From Arthrobacter sp. MMS18-M83 (GTDB lineage Bacteria > Actinomycetota > Actinomycetes > Actinomycetales > Micrococcaceae): a DNA stretch of 64,000 bases. Positions 55,885 to 64,000 of the stretch are shown here, one piece after another (position 1 is the first letter of the stretch; each line of letters starts with the position of its first letter). The position numbers and the translations under genes are program-made. The notes beneath the pieces are model-generated. The model had not been told where the DNA came from. It worked only from the letters and a program-made list of their open reading frames with translations, and made no database searches. The DNA lies in NCBI RefSeq assembly GCF_026683955.1, contig NZ_CP113343.1:4650001-4714000 (forward strand), given 5' to 3'.

Positions 55885-57738
55885 TCAGTCCCAGTCTCCC
55901 ACGTCCAGTGTCCTGCGCAGTTTTCGCCAAGGCCTCGGCCCTACAGCAGGGCGTCCGGGAGCCCCGGAATGCCTCTTAGCCCATCGGCGACGGACAGTTG
56001 ACTCCGCAGCCTTCATGAGGAGCAATAGCCGGCGGTGCAAAGCCAGCACGGTGTGGCCCGTCCACGCTGGATGCAGGACCAGCCACACGAGCAGGATGGT
56101 CACAACAGACCACAGAAGCATGGTGGCAATTCCTGCCAGGCCTTCCGGCCAGGGCAGCGCCGCTCCCGGAAGTCCTGCGAAGAACCGGGCGATGACCGCC
56201 ACCATTCCCGCGTTCGCTCCGGCAATGGCCATAGGGATGGCGGCTAACCAGGGAACCAAGGGAACGATCGGAACGGCAATGGTCCCCAGGATAGTCACCG
56301 GTGGGACGAACGCAGCTGCCGCGACGTTCGTCAGCAATGAGTAGCTGGAGAATTGTGGCTGCAAGGCAACAATCACCGGGCTGCACAGGAGCTGCGCTGA
56401 CAAAGGAACGGCAATGGCCGAAGCGATCCAGGAAGGCAGCCAAGCTGGAGCCCAGGATGCGATGGGGCTTGCCAAAAGGACAATTCCCAGCGTGGCGAGG
56501 ACCGACAGGAGGAATCCCACGCTCATGCCAAGTGAAGGATCCAGAATGAGCAGGCTACTGATTGCGAGGCAGAGAAAGCCCAGACTCCGGCCCCGCCGCC
56601 CGCCGCTAAGGGCTGTGAGGCCGATAGCACCCATAACGGCCGCCCTGAGGACGCTCGCATCCGGGCCGACCATCATGACAAAGGCCGCCAAGCCCACGAG
56701 GGCCACGATTGCCGCTCCGCTCCTGGGAAGCCGCAAGCTTCTGGCCAAAAGCACCAGGCCGCCGAGGATCAGGCTGCAATTTGCGCCGCTGACGGCCGTG
56801 AGATGGGTGGTGCCGGTGGTTTTCATAGCGGCTTCCAGGCCTTCGTCCAGGCCGGAGGTGTCGCCCGTGACCATTCCGGGCAAAAGACCTGCGGCGTCGC
56901 CCTGCAACCATTCGGCAGCAGAGGCGAATTGCTTCCTCAACTGCGCCGGACCTCCCGGCATAACGCCCTCCGTTTCCAACCTGGGCTGTGCGTTGGGGCG
57001 GTGCTGTGCGTCGAGGTCATGCCGGCCGTCCGGCTTCATAGGAGGTGTAGCGGCCGCGAGAACTCCGGCCTCCAACTGCCCTGCTTTTGCCTGCTTCAGC
57101 TTCCCCGCGGTTCTGATCTCGTCGCCCATTGCGACCTGGTCCCAGCCCTGCCCCCCGGTGAGCAGAATTCTTGTGCGGGAACGGATCAACTGACCATCGG
57201 TTGCTATGTCCATCACTTCTGCCGGAACTGCCCACCGTCCCGATCCACGCGAGCCAGTGCCCAGTTCGCGGGGCTCTCCCACGATCAGCACGTGGATGAT
57301 AACGGAGTCCCGCGATGCCGCGGCCTCAGCGACGGGACCGTCCTGGCGCGGTCCCGCATCCATTGCTGCATGGGCCGCCACGGCCGCACCGAACAAGCAC
57401 GCAACGGCCAGGGTGGCGGCAAGGGTCCTTGAGCGCGAACGCGAGTTACCGCCCACGCGGGCTTCCGGGCGTCTGGTCTCCGGGTGCCGCCGAGCGGTTT
57501 TCCGAATCTGGGGGAATCGCTGACGCCGGCCTCCCAGCAGAAGCCCCGCGATAACACACAGGCCCGCACACAGGGCCACTATCCATAACGACGGCAAGAA
57601 GGGAGCGGAGAGGGATACGGCCCACGTGAGCGTGGCGGATGGGACCAGCCGCAGGTCGATGCGGCTACGGTTCCCATGGGCGTCCTCGCGCCCCGACGGC
57701 GTCGATCGCGGGGCACTTGCCTGCCCGGCTCCCTTCAT
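55885..57738 (-). CDS. comEC: ComEC/Rec2-family membrane protein
   Basis: A 617-residue protein for DNA passage across the inner membrane in competent cells. After three N-terminal helices and an OB-like region, the competence domain has LTAVSGANCSLILGGLVLL and SVGFLLSVLATLGIVLLASP, about residues 270-530, with several helices. The C-terminal metallo-beta-lactamase domain of longer ComEC proteins is absent: after a last helix it ends in a basic tail (MKAAESTVRRRWAKRH). It is co-directional with comEA 18 bases upstream. Confidence 0.88.
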   Translation of the reverse strand: MKGAGQASAPRSTPSGREDAHGNRSRIDLRLVPSATLTWAVSLSAPFLPSLWIVALCAGLCVIAGLLLGGRRQRFPQIRKTARRHPETRRPEARVGGNSRSRSRTLAATLAVACLFGAAVAAHAAMDAGPRQDGPVAEAAASRDSVIIHVLIVGEPRELGTGSRGSGRWAVPAEVMDIATDGQLIRSRTRILLTGGQGWDQVAMGDEIRTAGKLKQAKAGQLEAGVLAAATPPMKPDGRHDLDAQHRPNAQPRLETEGVMPGGPAQLRKQFASAAEWLQGDAAGLLPGMVTGDTSGLDEGLEAAMKTTGTTHLTAVSGANCSLILGGLVLLARSLRLPRSGAAIVALVGLAAFVMMVGPDASVLRAAVMGAIGLTALSGGRRGRSLGFLCLAISSLLILDPSLGMSVGFLLSVLATLGIVLLASPIASWAPAWLPSWIASAIAVPLSAQLLCSPVIVALQPQFSSYSLLTNVAAAAFVPPVTILGTIAVPIVPLVPWLAAIPMAIAGANAGMVAVIARFFAGLPGAALPWPEGLAGIATMLLWSVVTILLVWLVLHPAWTGHTVLALHRRLLLLMKAAESTVRRRWAKRHSGAPGRPAVGPRPWRKLRRTLDVGDWD

Positions 57739-57756
57739 ACCCGATCGTCGGCCATG

Positions 57757-58716
57757 TCAGACCGTCACCAAGGGCAGCAGGGATTCCATCATCTTCGGGC
57801 CGACGCCATCTACGGCATCCAGATCTTCCACCGCCGCAAACGGACCGCGCTGCTGCCTCCACTCCACGATGCGCTTGGCCAGGACCGGACCAACCTTTGG
57901 CAGGGCATCGAGTTCCTCAGCCGTCGCAGTGTTTAAGTTGAGCTTTCCTCCAGCAGAGGCTCCGGTTCCCGGGCTACCGCTTCCCGAAGCTGCCCCGCCA
58001 CTGCTACCACCCGCGGCCCCGCCCGCAGTACCAGCCGCCGGAGCGGTAACGGCCTCCCCTGCCCGCGGAACATGGATTTTCGCGGCGTCCTGAACTAGCG
58101 CGGCAAGGTTGAGGCCGTTCAGCTCGGCGGTCGGCTCCGCTCCCCCGGCAGCGGCGATCGCATCAAACACTCGCGCTCCGGCCGGCAATGTGACGATCCC
58201 GGGGTTCTTCACTGCACCGGCCACATGGACAGTAAGCTGGCCGCGCCGCGATTCGGGCGTATCATCCTGGGCGGCGCTCCCACCAACTCGTGGCGCTGCA
58301 CCAGCAAGCGAACTGCGGACCAAAGGCTCGACGGTTGGCTGGGCTGTCCACGCCTGCCAAGCGAACCACAACAGCAACAGCAAGCATGGAACGGTCAGCA
58401 ACACAGCTACTCGCCTCGGCGTGCGCCAACGAAGCCGCGGAGGAGCCAACGATTCGCCAGAGCCGCCTGAATCGCCGGAATCTGGTTCCCCGGAAGAGTA
58501 GCCGGACGGGGAAGTCCGAGTGTTGCCTTCAAGCAACGTGTGCAAGGGCAGTAACGGGTCGCTATTGTGCTGGCCCCGATGAAGTCCGCCCTGGCCGGCG
58601 CCTCCCAGCTCAGCACTATGGTCGCCTGCCAGAGGCGGTGCAAGACGGGCCGTGAACCGTCGACGCGCAGCACTCGCGGCGTCGTTGGCTGAGGCGGCAC
58701 CGTTCCTGCGTGGCAT
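57757..58716 (-). CDS. comEA: ComEA-like helix-hairpin-helix DNA-binding protein
   Basis: A 319-residue membrane-anchored DNA receptor. The helix VAVLLTVPCLLLLLWFAWQAW lies about 110-130, an SLBB domain LTVHVAGAVKNPGIVTLPAGARVFDAIAAAGG follows, then a Gly/Ala/Ser linker and the C-terminal helix-hairpin-helix pair LNLNTATAEELDALPKVGPVLAKRIVEW. ATG 58716 is 7 bases after TAGGCT (58724-58729), as for a leaderless mRNA; an in-frame start at 58740 would lie upstream of that box. First gene of comEA-comEC-holA. Confidence 0.9.
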   Translation of the reverse strand: MPRRNGAASANDAASAARRRFTARLAPPLAGDHSAELGGAGQGGLHRGQHNSDPLLPLHTLLEGNTRTSPSGYSSGEPDSGDSGGSGESLAPPRLRWRTPRRVAVLLTVPCLLLLLWFAWQAWTAQPTVEPLVRSSLAGAAPRVGGSAAQDDTPESRRGQLTVHVAGAVKNPGIVTLPAGARVFDAIAAAGGAEPTAELNGLNLAALVQDAAKIHVPRAGEAVTAPAAGTAGGAAGGSSGGAASGSGSPGTGASAGGKLNLNTATAEELDALPKVGPVLAKRIVEWRQQRGPFAAVEDLDAVDGVGPKMMESLLPLVTV

Positions 58717-58723
58717 AAAATCG

Positions 58724-58729
58724 AGCCTA
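58724..58729 (-). promoter_or_regulatory. -10 box of the comEA operon promoter
   Basis: On the minus strand TAGGCT precedes ATG 58716 by 7 bases, which suggests a leaderless comEA transcript. Confidence 0.45.
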
Positions 58730-58765
58730 GAACCGCCCACCCCGCAAGGGCAGGCGGCATCGACT

Positions 58766-58990
58766 CTATGTGGACAAGGACGCCGTCAAGAGGCCTTGTG
58801 GAGGATCAGTTGCACCCGGGGACGCGTCGTCGGCAACCAGGTGGGAGATCGGAGCAGCATTGGTGCGGTCGACATCTGGCTCGTACAGGTCCGCCGGAGT
58901 GTCGCAGATGTCCGGACTGAACACCGTGCAGTCGCTGCCCTCGCGGCTTACGTCGACGCCAGTCGTATTCTCTCCCTTCGCCACCAGCAT
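58766..58990 (-). pseudogene. hypothetical ORF, possible 3' fragment of a gene
   Basis: A 74-residue ORF from ATG 58990 with third positions mostly G or C and balanced composition, unlike the noise frames nearby (MLVAKGENTTGVDVS, CTVFSPDICDTPADLYEPD). The frame stays open upstream of the ATG with AVPIRVIDR, then meets a TAA near 59090, which suggests the 5' part of a longer gene was lost. No family recognised. Just upstream of comEA. Confidence 0.35.
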
Positions 58991-59359
58991 GCGGTCGATG
59001 ACGCGGATCGGGACAGCGCATTGGAGTTGTCCACGTAGTCTCAGTTGCCCTCGACTTAGCCAGTGGAACCTGTTTGCTTCTTATCCATGGGCTGTTGCGC
59101 AGCCCTCGCCGGTCCGGGACCAGCCGACCCGGCAGCCATCTGGCGAATCCCGAAGCGCCTACCCTACGTAGACCCCAGAGTTGTCACGGTCATAGTAAGA
59201 ACCCTCGGGGCAGTGCCGTGCATTTACAGCGTAGGAGCGCAGCAAGCAATAAGAACTTCAATTTACCCCCAGGTTTGACTAGTTCATCGATATTTATTTT
59301 TACGAGGTTGGCTATGGCGGGCGTCAGCAATTAGGACGCTGATCCGCGCAGCGTGGTCG
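58991..59359. other. intergenic stretch, partly AT-rich
   Basis: No convincing gene. Bases 59250-59330 are distinctly AT-rich. It separates the possible fragment at 58766-58990 from the lipoprotein gene. Confidence 0.5.
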
Positions 59360-59869
59360 TTACTTGCTTTTGAAGTTGAGAGTGTCGGTTCCACCCTTCC
59401 ATGTCAAAGTGTCCTGATTAGAGGTCATTTCAATGGGCTGTTTCAGGAACTGTACGACCCACTTTTCCTGTTCAGCCGGGTCGCCGACGCATCCAACCGC
59501 TCCGAGCGCCAGCTTTTCAACAATGAGAGTGCTCCCTGTGATCATTGCTGGTCCGCTGATCGGATTGCAGGGAGTTTTCGCGGTGAGCTCCAGTCCACCA
59601 TTCACAGAATTCAGCTCCACCGTAAGCCCGCCAGCGGCTACCCACGGGAGAGTGACGCCATTCGAAGTTCCCGAAATGCTGACGTATTGAGAGCACGGAG
59701 CAGACGGAAGGAAAGGCGCGCAGGATACCTGTGGAGTTGCGGAACTGATCGGAGGCGGAGTGGGTACCGCTGTGCCGGCTTTACCGACCGGTCCGGACGC
59801 GCAAGAAGTCATGAGCAGGCCGACGAAAAATAAGCAAAAAATGAATTTCGGAAACCGAGAATGCTTCAT
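59360..59869 (-). CDS. META-domain (HslJ-like) lipoprotein
   Basis: A 169-residue lipoprotein with signal MKHSRFPKFIFCLFFVGLLMTSC (lipobox MTSC). After a Pro/Ser/Thr linker, the mature part has VELNSVNGGLELTAKTPCNPISG, a META/HslJ-type core, followed by VEKLALGAVGCVGDPAEQEKWVVQFL and a terminal strand LTWKGGTDTLNFKS. ATG 59869 has AGGGGG at 5-base spacing. An open frame to 60199 adds unrelated residues. More A/T-rich codons (AAA, TTT, ATT) than its neighbours hint at horizontal origin. Role unknown. Confidence 0.72.
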   Translation of the reverse strand: MKHSRFPKFIFCLFFVGLLMTSCASGPVGKAGTAVPTPPPISSATPQVSCAPFLPSAPCSQYVSISGTSNGVTLPWVAAGGLTVELNSVNGGLELTAKTPCNPISGPAMITGSTLIVEKLALGAVGCVGDPAEQEKWVVQFLKQPIEMTSNQDTLTWKGGTDTLNFKSK

Positions 59870-60569
59870 CGAATCCCCCTGAATGTTGAAACTGATCGGA
59901 GCATATACGTGGATGAGGTCTCTGTCGCTGAGTTTCTCATACATTGTTTCAACGATTCCTACTAGGATGATCGCCCCGAGTTTCGATATTAGCTCGTCAT
60001 GGCCGCCGTCTGCGTCCGGGGTAATCAGTGAATGCCATCCGCCAGGAACGAGGTAGGGGACAACCCCGACCGGCGTTTGGAAGTCGCGGGCCGGCCGGGG
60101 CTGCCCGTGATCGAGCTCAAGAGAAGAGCGAGGATCCCGGACCGCCGCCGGTGCTTCATGGCGCCAGGGTTCTTGCCTGCCAGGGATGTTGCTGCGCACG
60201 GTCAGGGCGATTCCGTTCCCGTTGTCGCTGAGTCTTCGGGCGCGGCGGAGTCTGAAGAACCCTTTTCGTATGCTCTTGAGCTGTTCAATGCCTTTCCTTC
60301 GCTGACCAGGTGGAGGGCTTTTCAGGCACCCCCACTATCCGCCTTCCTAATCCGGCCCCCACGGGCTGCCCCCAATGAAGCCCGTGGGTCACTTCTTAAT
60401 AGTCGGCAAGCGGTACCTTTCGTGACGCGAAACCGGCACGGATCTTCAGCGGTTCAAGACCGGATTGCAGCTTCAACATCTGCTGTGCGTCTACTTTCTT
60501 GTGTTGACCCGGGATCACGCAGCCCCGGCCCCGAGAAACCGATAAGTCCAGCAAGCAAGAAGGAGTACT
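59870..60569. other. accessory intergenic region
   Basis: About 700 bases with no gene I can support. Minus-strand frame 59950-60150 has some coding-like text (HSLITPDADGGHDELIS) but no start. A hairpin is at 60358-60388. Likely remnants of inserted DNA between comEA and degV. Confidence 0.45.
60358..60388. terminator. hairpin of uncertain role
   Basis: CCCACGGGCT (60358-60367) pairs with AGCCCGTGGG (60379-60388), loop 11 bases. No T tract; may be a terminator or an inserted-element remnant. Confidence 0.4.
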
Positions 60570-60740
60570 GTGACAGAGCCGCAGCTGAGCGGTGCCCACG
60601 CGCAGAAGACTGTGATCCCTGACGTGTTCAGAAGAAGCGGCAATACGGACTGCATCGTCGTCTCGGGCGAACGCGATTTCGACGCTCCCGATGAGATCAG
60701 GTTCATCCACAACGAGAAGCCCTCCTACATGTATGCCTGA
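60570..60740 (+). CDS. short acidic ORF with strong ribosome-binding site
   Basis: A 56-residue ORF from GTG 60570, with AAGGAG at 60560-60565 four bases upstream. It begins VTEPQLSGAHAQKTV and ends SYMYA; acidic residues are spread through the second half (GERDFDAPDEIRF). No family recognised. TTGACC near 60508 is a possible -35. It may be a real small protein or the start of a lost gene. Confidence 0.4.
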   Translation: MTEPQLSGAHAQKTVIPDVFRRSGNTDCIVVSGERDFDAPDEIRFIHNEKPSYMYA

Positions 60741-60842
60741 CGGGCACGCCGTTCATAAATACCGAGGGCCCTGGCTCGGGATTTCTCGACCATGGGAAAG
60801 GCGAACGCTGCCGTGACATGTCCGCGGAGCTGGCAGTACTTT

Positions 60843-61898
60843 TCAGTCGCCGCCCGCGGACGGCTTCGCGAGGTCTTTGTCTGCCGCGGAACCGCTCGCG
60901 CTGGAATCGCCTGCCGTGACGCCAGGTGTGCTGCTTTCCCCGACGACCACCACCAAAACGCCCAGACCTGCGTGAGCTGCCAGGACGGCGGGCAGGGCAC
61001 TGATCTGTGCAGGCGGGCATCCCAGGCAGTTCTCCCCCAGTCGCGACGCCAGCCCTTCGGCCTCTGCCAGGTTTCCAAAATGGTGCACGGCAAGCCGGGA
61101 TTGTCCCAAAGGCCGGGAGTTGACATCCGCGTCAACGATTTCCTCAAGCCGAGCGACGGCTTTAGCCGCCGAACGCACCCTCTCAAGCGGCACGATCTTG
61201 CCGTCGTCGACCGCCAGGATCGGTTTGATGGACAGCATTGTCCCGAGCAAGGACGCGGCAGCGCCGATTCGTCCGCCGCGCCGTAGCTGCTCAAGGCTCG
61301 GCACGTAGAAATAGACCTTGGTGCGGCTCAATCGCTCCTCGGCAAAGCGACGGACTTCGGTCGCCGAACGGCCGTCTGCTGCGGCGACGAGCGCACTTTG
61401 GACACCCATGCCTAGCGCCATTCCGACGGTGCGCGAGTCAATGACCTCCACCGGGATTGCAACCCGCTGCGCAGCCAACCGGGCGGCATCGGCGGTGCCG
61501 GACAGCCCGGCGGAAATATGGATGGAGACGACAGCCTCAAAGCCGCGAGACTGCGCGGCGAGGTATGCCTGTTCGAATTGCCCGGGTGAAGGACGTGAAG
61601 TCTTCACTGACGATCCGGCCGCCAAAGCCAGCGCCAGTGTCTCGGTGATGTCGTCTTCGCCCTCGCCGTAGATTTCTTCGCCCACCATGACAGGCATCGG
61701 TACGACGGCGAGACGCCCGTCCGCGATGAACGCCTTGACCCATTCGGCCGGCAGGGCGGCTGCCGAGTCAGTGACGACGGCGGTCCGTACGGCGACAGGC
61801 GGCGGTTCAGCTCCGCTGCGACCCGGCGTCGTGGACTGACGCAGGCGCGCCAAACGTTCCTTGAGCCACAACCATGCGGGTGGTTCGCGGTCCGTCAA
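60843..61898 (-). CDS. degV: DegV-family fatty-acid-binding protein
   Basis: A 351-residue DegV-family protein. The N-terminal domain has VRTAVVTDSAAALPAEWV (fatty-acid pocket Ser), VKTSRPSPGQF and IHISAGLSGTADAARLAA; the C-terminal domain has PSLEQLRRGGRIGAAASLLGTMLSIKPIL. DegV proteins bind fatty acids as FakB subunits or carriers. TTG 61898 with AGGAGG upstream is chosen; the frame is open to 61937. It lies 57 bases after leuS. Confidence 0.88.
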   Translation of the reverse strand: MTDREPPAWLWLKERLARLRQSTTPGRSGAEPPPVAVRTAVVTDSAAALPAEWVKAFIADGRLAVVPMPVMVGEEIYGEGEDDITETLALALAAGSSVKTSRPSPGQFEQAYLAAQSRGFEAVVSIHISAGLSGTADAARLAAQRVAIPVEVIDSRTVGMALGMGVQSALVAAADGRSATEVRRFAEERLSRTKVYFYVPSLEQLRRGGRIGAAASLLGTMLSIKPILAVDDGKIVPLERVRSAAKAVARLEEIVDADVNSRPLGQSRLAVHHFGNLAEAEGLASRLGENCLGCPPAQISALPAVLAAHAGLGVLVVVVGESSTPGVTAGDSSASGSAADKDLAKPSAGGD

Positions 61899-61955
61899 CG
61901 GTGCCTCCTGGGCTGCTGGCCGGCCGCCGGCAATCACCGGCGGCCGTATTCCCGG

Positions 61956-64000
61956 CTAGGCCGGGACGATGTTGACCAGTTTAGGCGCGCGCACGATCAC
62001 CGTGCGGATGCCACGGCCATCGAGTGCCCGCTGCACGTTTTCGCTCGCCAAGGCGTGCTCGCGAAGCGCGTCCTCGCTGATGTCCGGCGACACCTCGAGG
62101 CGGTCGCGGACCTTTCCTTGAACCTGCACGACAGCCGTCACGGTGTCCTGGACAAGGAGGGAGGCATCGTGGGAAGGCCAGCCAGCATTCGCCACGGAGG
62201 CCGGGTGGCCCAACTGGTTCCACAGGTCCTCGGCCGTGTACGGCGCGAAGAGGCTCAGGATGATCCCCACCGCCTCGGCGGCTTCACGGACGGCGGGATC
62301 TGCACCACCGGCACCGGAATCGATGGTCTTGCGGGTCGCATTGACCAGCTCCATCAGCTTGGCCACCACGACGTTGAACTTGTTGTTGTCCAACAGCTCA
62401 GCGGCGTCGGCGATGGTCCGATGGGTGACGGTGCGGAGGGCGCGGTCACCGGTGGTGACATCGACACCCGTTTCGCTCGTGACGTCCTTGCCAAGGCGCC
62501 AGGCACGGGCGAGGAACTTCGCCGAGCCCGACGGCGAGACGTCGGCCCAGTCGACGTCGTCCTCTGGCGGCGATGCGAAGACCATGGTCAGGCGAACGGC
62601 GTCGACGCCGAACTTGTCCAGCTGCTCGCCAAGATCCACGCCATTGCCGAGGGACTTGCTCATGGCCTTGCCACCGTTGAGGACCTGTCCCTGGTTGAGC
62701 AGGGCGCTGAAGGGCTCATCCGCTGCAAGCAAGCCCATATCGTGTATGACCTTGGTGAAGAAGCGGGCGTAGAGCAAGTGCAGGATGGCGTGCTCCACGC
62801 CGCCCACATACTGCCCGACGGGCATCCAGTCGTTGATCTTGGCCGGATCAAAAGGGCCCTCGGTGTAATGCGGGGAGACGAAGCGCAAGAAGTACCAGGA
62901 CGAGTCAACGAACGTGTCCATGGTGTCCGTGTCCCGCTGGGCGGCCCGTCCGCAGTTGGGGCATTCGACGTTGACCCATTCCAGTGCCGCAGCGAGAGGA
63001 GACGTGCCTCTAGGCGACAGCGCTTCTCCGCGCAGGTTTTCAGGCAGGGTCACAGGCAGTTGATCGTCCGGTACCGGCACCTCGCCACATTCGGCGCAGT
63101 GGATGATCGGGATCGGAGTACCCCAGAATCGCTGCCGGCTCAGGAGCCAGTCGCGCAGGCGGAAGTTGACGAACTTCTCCCCCGTGCCCAGCTTTTCCAG
63201 GATGTCGATGGCTGCAGGGATGGCCTCGGCCTTGGACAATCCGTCCAGTTCGCCGGAGTTCATCAGGGTGCCTTCACCGGCGGTCGCAATGCCGGTTTCG
63301 GCAGGGTCTTCCCCACCGGTGTTCAGCACCGGACGCACCGGCAGGTCAAAGGCCCGGGCGAAATCGAGGTCGCGCTGGTCGTGGGCAGGGACTGCCATGA
63401 TGGCGCCCGTGCCGTAGTCGGCAAGCACATAGTCGGCGGCCCAGACAGGCAGCTTTTCGCCGTTGAGGGGGTTGATCGCGTAGCGGCCGGTGAACACACC
63501 GGTCTTCTCGCGCTCAGTGGACTGGCGCTCAATGTCCGACAAGGCCTTGACCTTTTCGCGGTAGGCCATGAGGGCGTTGTGGTGTTCGGGTGTGACCAGG
63601 TCCAGCGCCAGGTGAGCGTCTGCGGCGACGACGAAGAACGTTGCCCCATACAGGGTGTCCGGGCGGGTGGTGAAGACAGTGACCTCGCGTTCGGCGCGGC
63701 CGTCCGTGGCTTCGATCGCGAATCGCACGTGTGCACCTTCGGAGCGGCCGATCCAGTTGCGCTGCATCGCCAGCACACGCTCGGGCCAGTGCCCCTGGAG
63801 CTCCGACATGTCATCCAGCAAGCGGTCAGCGTATTCAGTGATCTTGAAATACCACTGGTTGAGGGACTTCTTGGTCACGGGAGTTCCGCAGCGTTCGCAA
63901 GCGCCGTTGACCACTTGTTCGTTGGCCAGGACGGTCAGGTCCTTCGGGCACCAGTTGACCGGGGAATCCTTGCGATAGGCCAGGCCGCGCTCGTAGAAAC
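61956..64000 (-). CDS. leuS: leucyl-tRNA synthetase (5' end outside window)
   Basis: About 681 C-terminal residues are present; the frame runs off the window end and the KMSKS-like loop is KAMSKSLGN. The CP1 editing domain ([16 protein letters not shown] and [22 protein letters not shown], then [16 protein letters not shown]) and C-terminal anticodon domain are intact. The HIGH motif lies beyond base 64000. A GTG at 63914 is only an internal codon. Attaches Leu to its tRNAs; same strand as degV. Confidence 0.96.
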   Translation of the reverse strand, partial: FYERGLAYRKDSPVNWCPKDLTVLANEQVVNGACERCGTPVTKKSLNQWYFKITEYADRLLDDMSELQGHWPERVLAMQRNWIGRSEGAHVRFAIEATDGRAEREVTVFTTRPDTLYGATFFVVAADAHLALDLVTPEHHNALMAYREKVKALSDIERQSTEREKTGVFTGRYAINPLNGEKLPVWAADYVLADYGTGAIMAVPAHDQRDLDFARAFDLPVRPVLNTGGEDPAETGIATAGEGTLMNSGELDGLSKAEAIPAAIDILEKLGTGEKFVNFRLRDWLLSRQRFWGTPIPIIHCAECGEVPVPDDQLPVTLPENLRGEALSPRGTSPLAAALEWVNVECPNCGRAAQRDTDTMDTFVDSSWYFLRFVSPHYTEGPFDPAKINDWMPVGQYVGGVEHAILHLLYARFFTKVIHDMGLLAADEPFSALLNQGQVLNGGKAMSKSLGNGVDLGEQLDKFGVDAVRLTMVFASPPEDDVDWADVSPSGSAKFLARAWRLGKDVTSETGVDVTTGDRALRTVTHRTIADAAELLDNNKFNVVVAKLMELVNATRKTIDSGAGGADPAVREAAEAVGIILSLFAPYTAEDLWNQLGHPASVANAGWPSHDASLLVQDTVTAVVQVQGKVRDRLEVSPDISEDALREHALASENVQRALDGRGIRTVIVRAPKLVNIVPA

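Noticed and set aside
59870..60199. N-terminal extension of the META lipoprotein.
   Set aside because: The signal peptide and ribosome-binding site fix the start at 59869; the extension has no family similarity.
60032..60622. A 196-codon plus-strand ORF upstream of degV.
   Set aside because: Pro/Arg/Ala-rich, no ribosome-binding site, overlaps the hairpin and the better-supported short ORF.

Overview
The window is high-GC DNA from an actinobacterium, most likely a member of the Micrococcaceae (Arthrobacter or a close relative). The basis is gene order and content: ctaE-qcrCAB divergent from trpD, the ctaC-ctaD-ctaF block, a lepA-hemW-hrcA-dnaJ-rsmE series, phoH-ybeY-CNNM-era, leuA-recO-uppS and holA-comEC-comEA-degV-leuS, with frequent GTG/TTG starts and many apparently leaderless genes. 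The genus is inferred from recalled synteny, not from a database search.

Layout. (1) Bases 1-4430 hold a Tn7-like transposition module, tnsA-tnsB-tnsC-tniQ, cut by the window edge. tnsB and tniQ each carry a frameshift, and tnsC has ATC where its start codon should be, so the module looks damaged or mis-sequenced. It is followed by about 1.2 kb of mostly non-coding DNA with a small membrane-protein gene and a three-copy repeat resembling insertion-sequence ends. (2) 5.6-15 kb is an accessory-looking mix: an F420-dependent-reductase-like protein, a PLP aminotransferase, a CGNR zinc-finger regulator, an alpha/beta hydrolase with a C-terminal frameshift, two LysE exporters, an LCP cell-wall ligase, a GDSL hydrolase, two VOC proteins, a DUF3054 membrane protein and a stand-alone Lrp ligand domain. 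(3) 15-25.7 kb is the respiratory core: trpD divergent from ctaE-qcrC-qcrA-qcrB, and on the other strand erpA and ctaC-ctaD-ctaF. Together the cta and qcr genes encode the cytochrome bc1-aa3 supercomplex. Between the two halves lie a GntR/UTRA regulator and HPr, sharing an intergenic palindrome that matches a DasR-type operator. (4) 25.9-45.6 kb has an M20 dipeptidase, DUF3043, pyrD, an FAD dehydrogenase with two overlapping hydrolase genes, uppS, recO, leuA with a likely leucine-rich leader peptide, an M13 metallopeptidase, a second LCP protein, era, a CNNM/CBS protein, ybeY, phoH and a GerMN lipoprotein. (5) 45.6-54.7 kb is a protein-quality and translation cluster: rsmE (frameshifted), dnaJ, hrcA with a CIRCE operator, DUF3097, DUF4870, hemW, lepA, a MazF/PemK-like protein and rpsT. 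(6) 54.8-64 kb has holA, comEC, comEA, a roughly 2 kb accessory insertion with a META-type lipoprotein and short ORFs, degV and the 3' part of leuS.

The strongest regulatory observations are a 12-bp element repeated as mirror images at equal distance from two divergent, probably leaderless promoters (trpD and ctaE); a leuA leader ORF with three consecutive Leu codons; the dre-like palindrome between the GntR gene and HPr; and a recurring -10/6-7 nt/start-codon spacing in front of many genes. No CRISPR array, rRNA or tRNA gene was seen.
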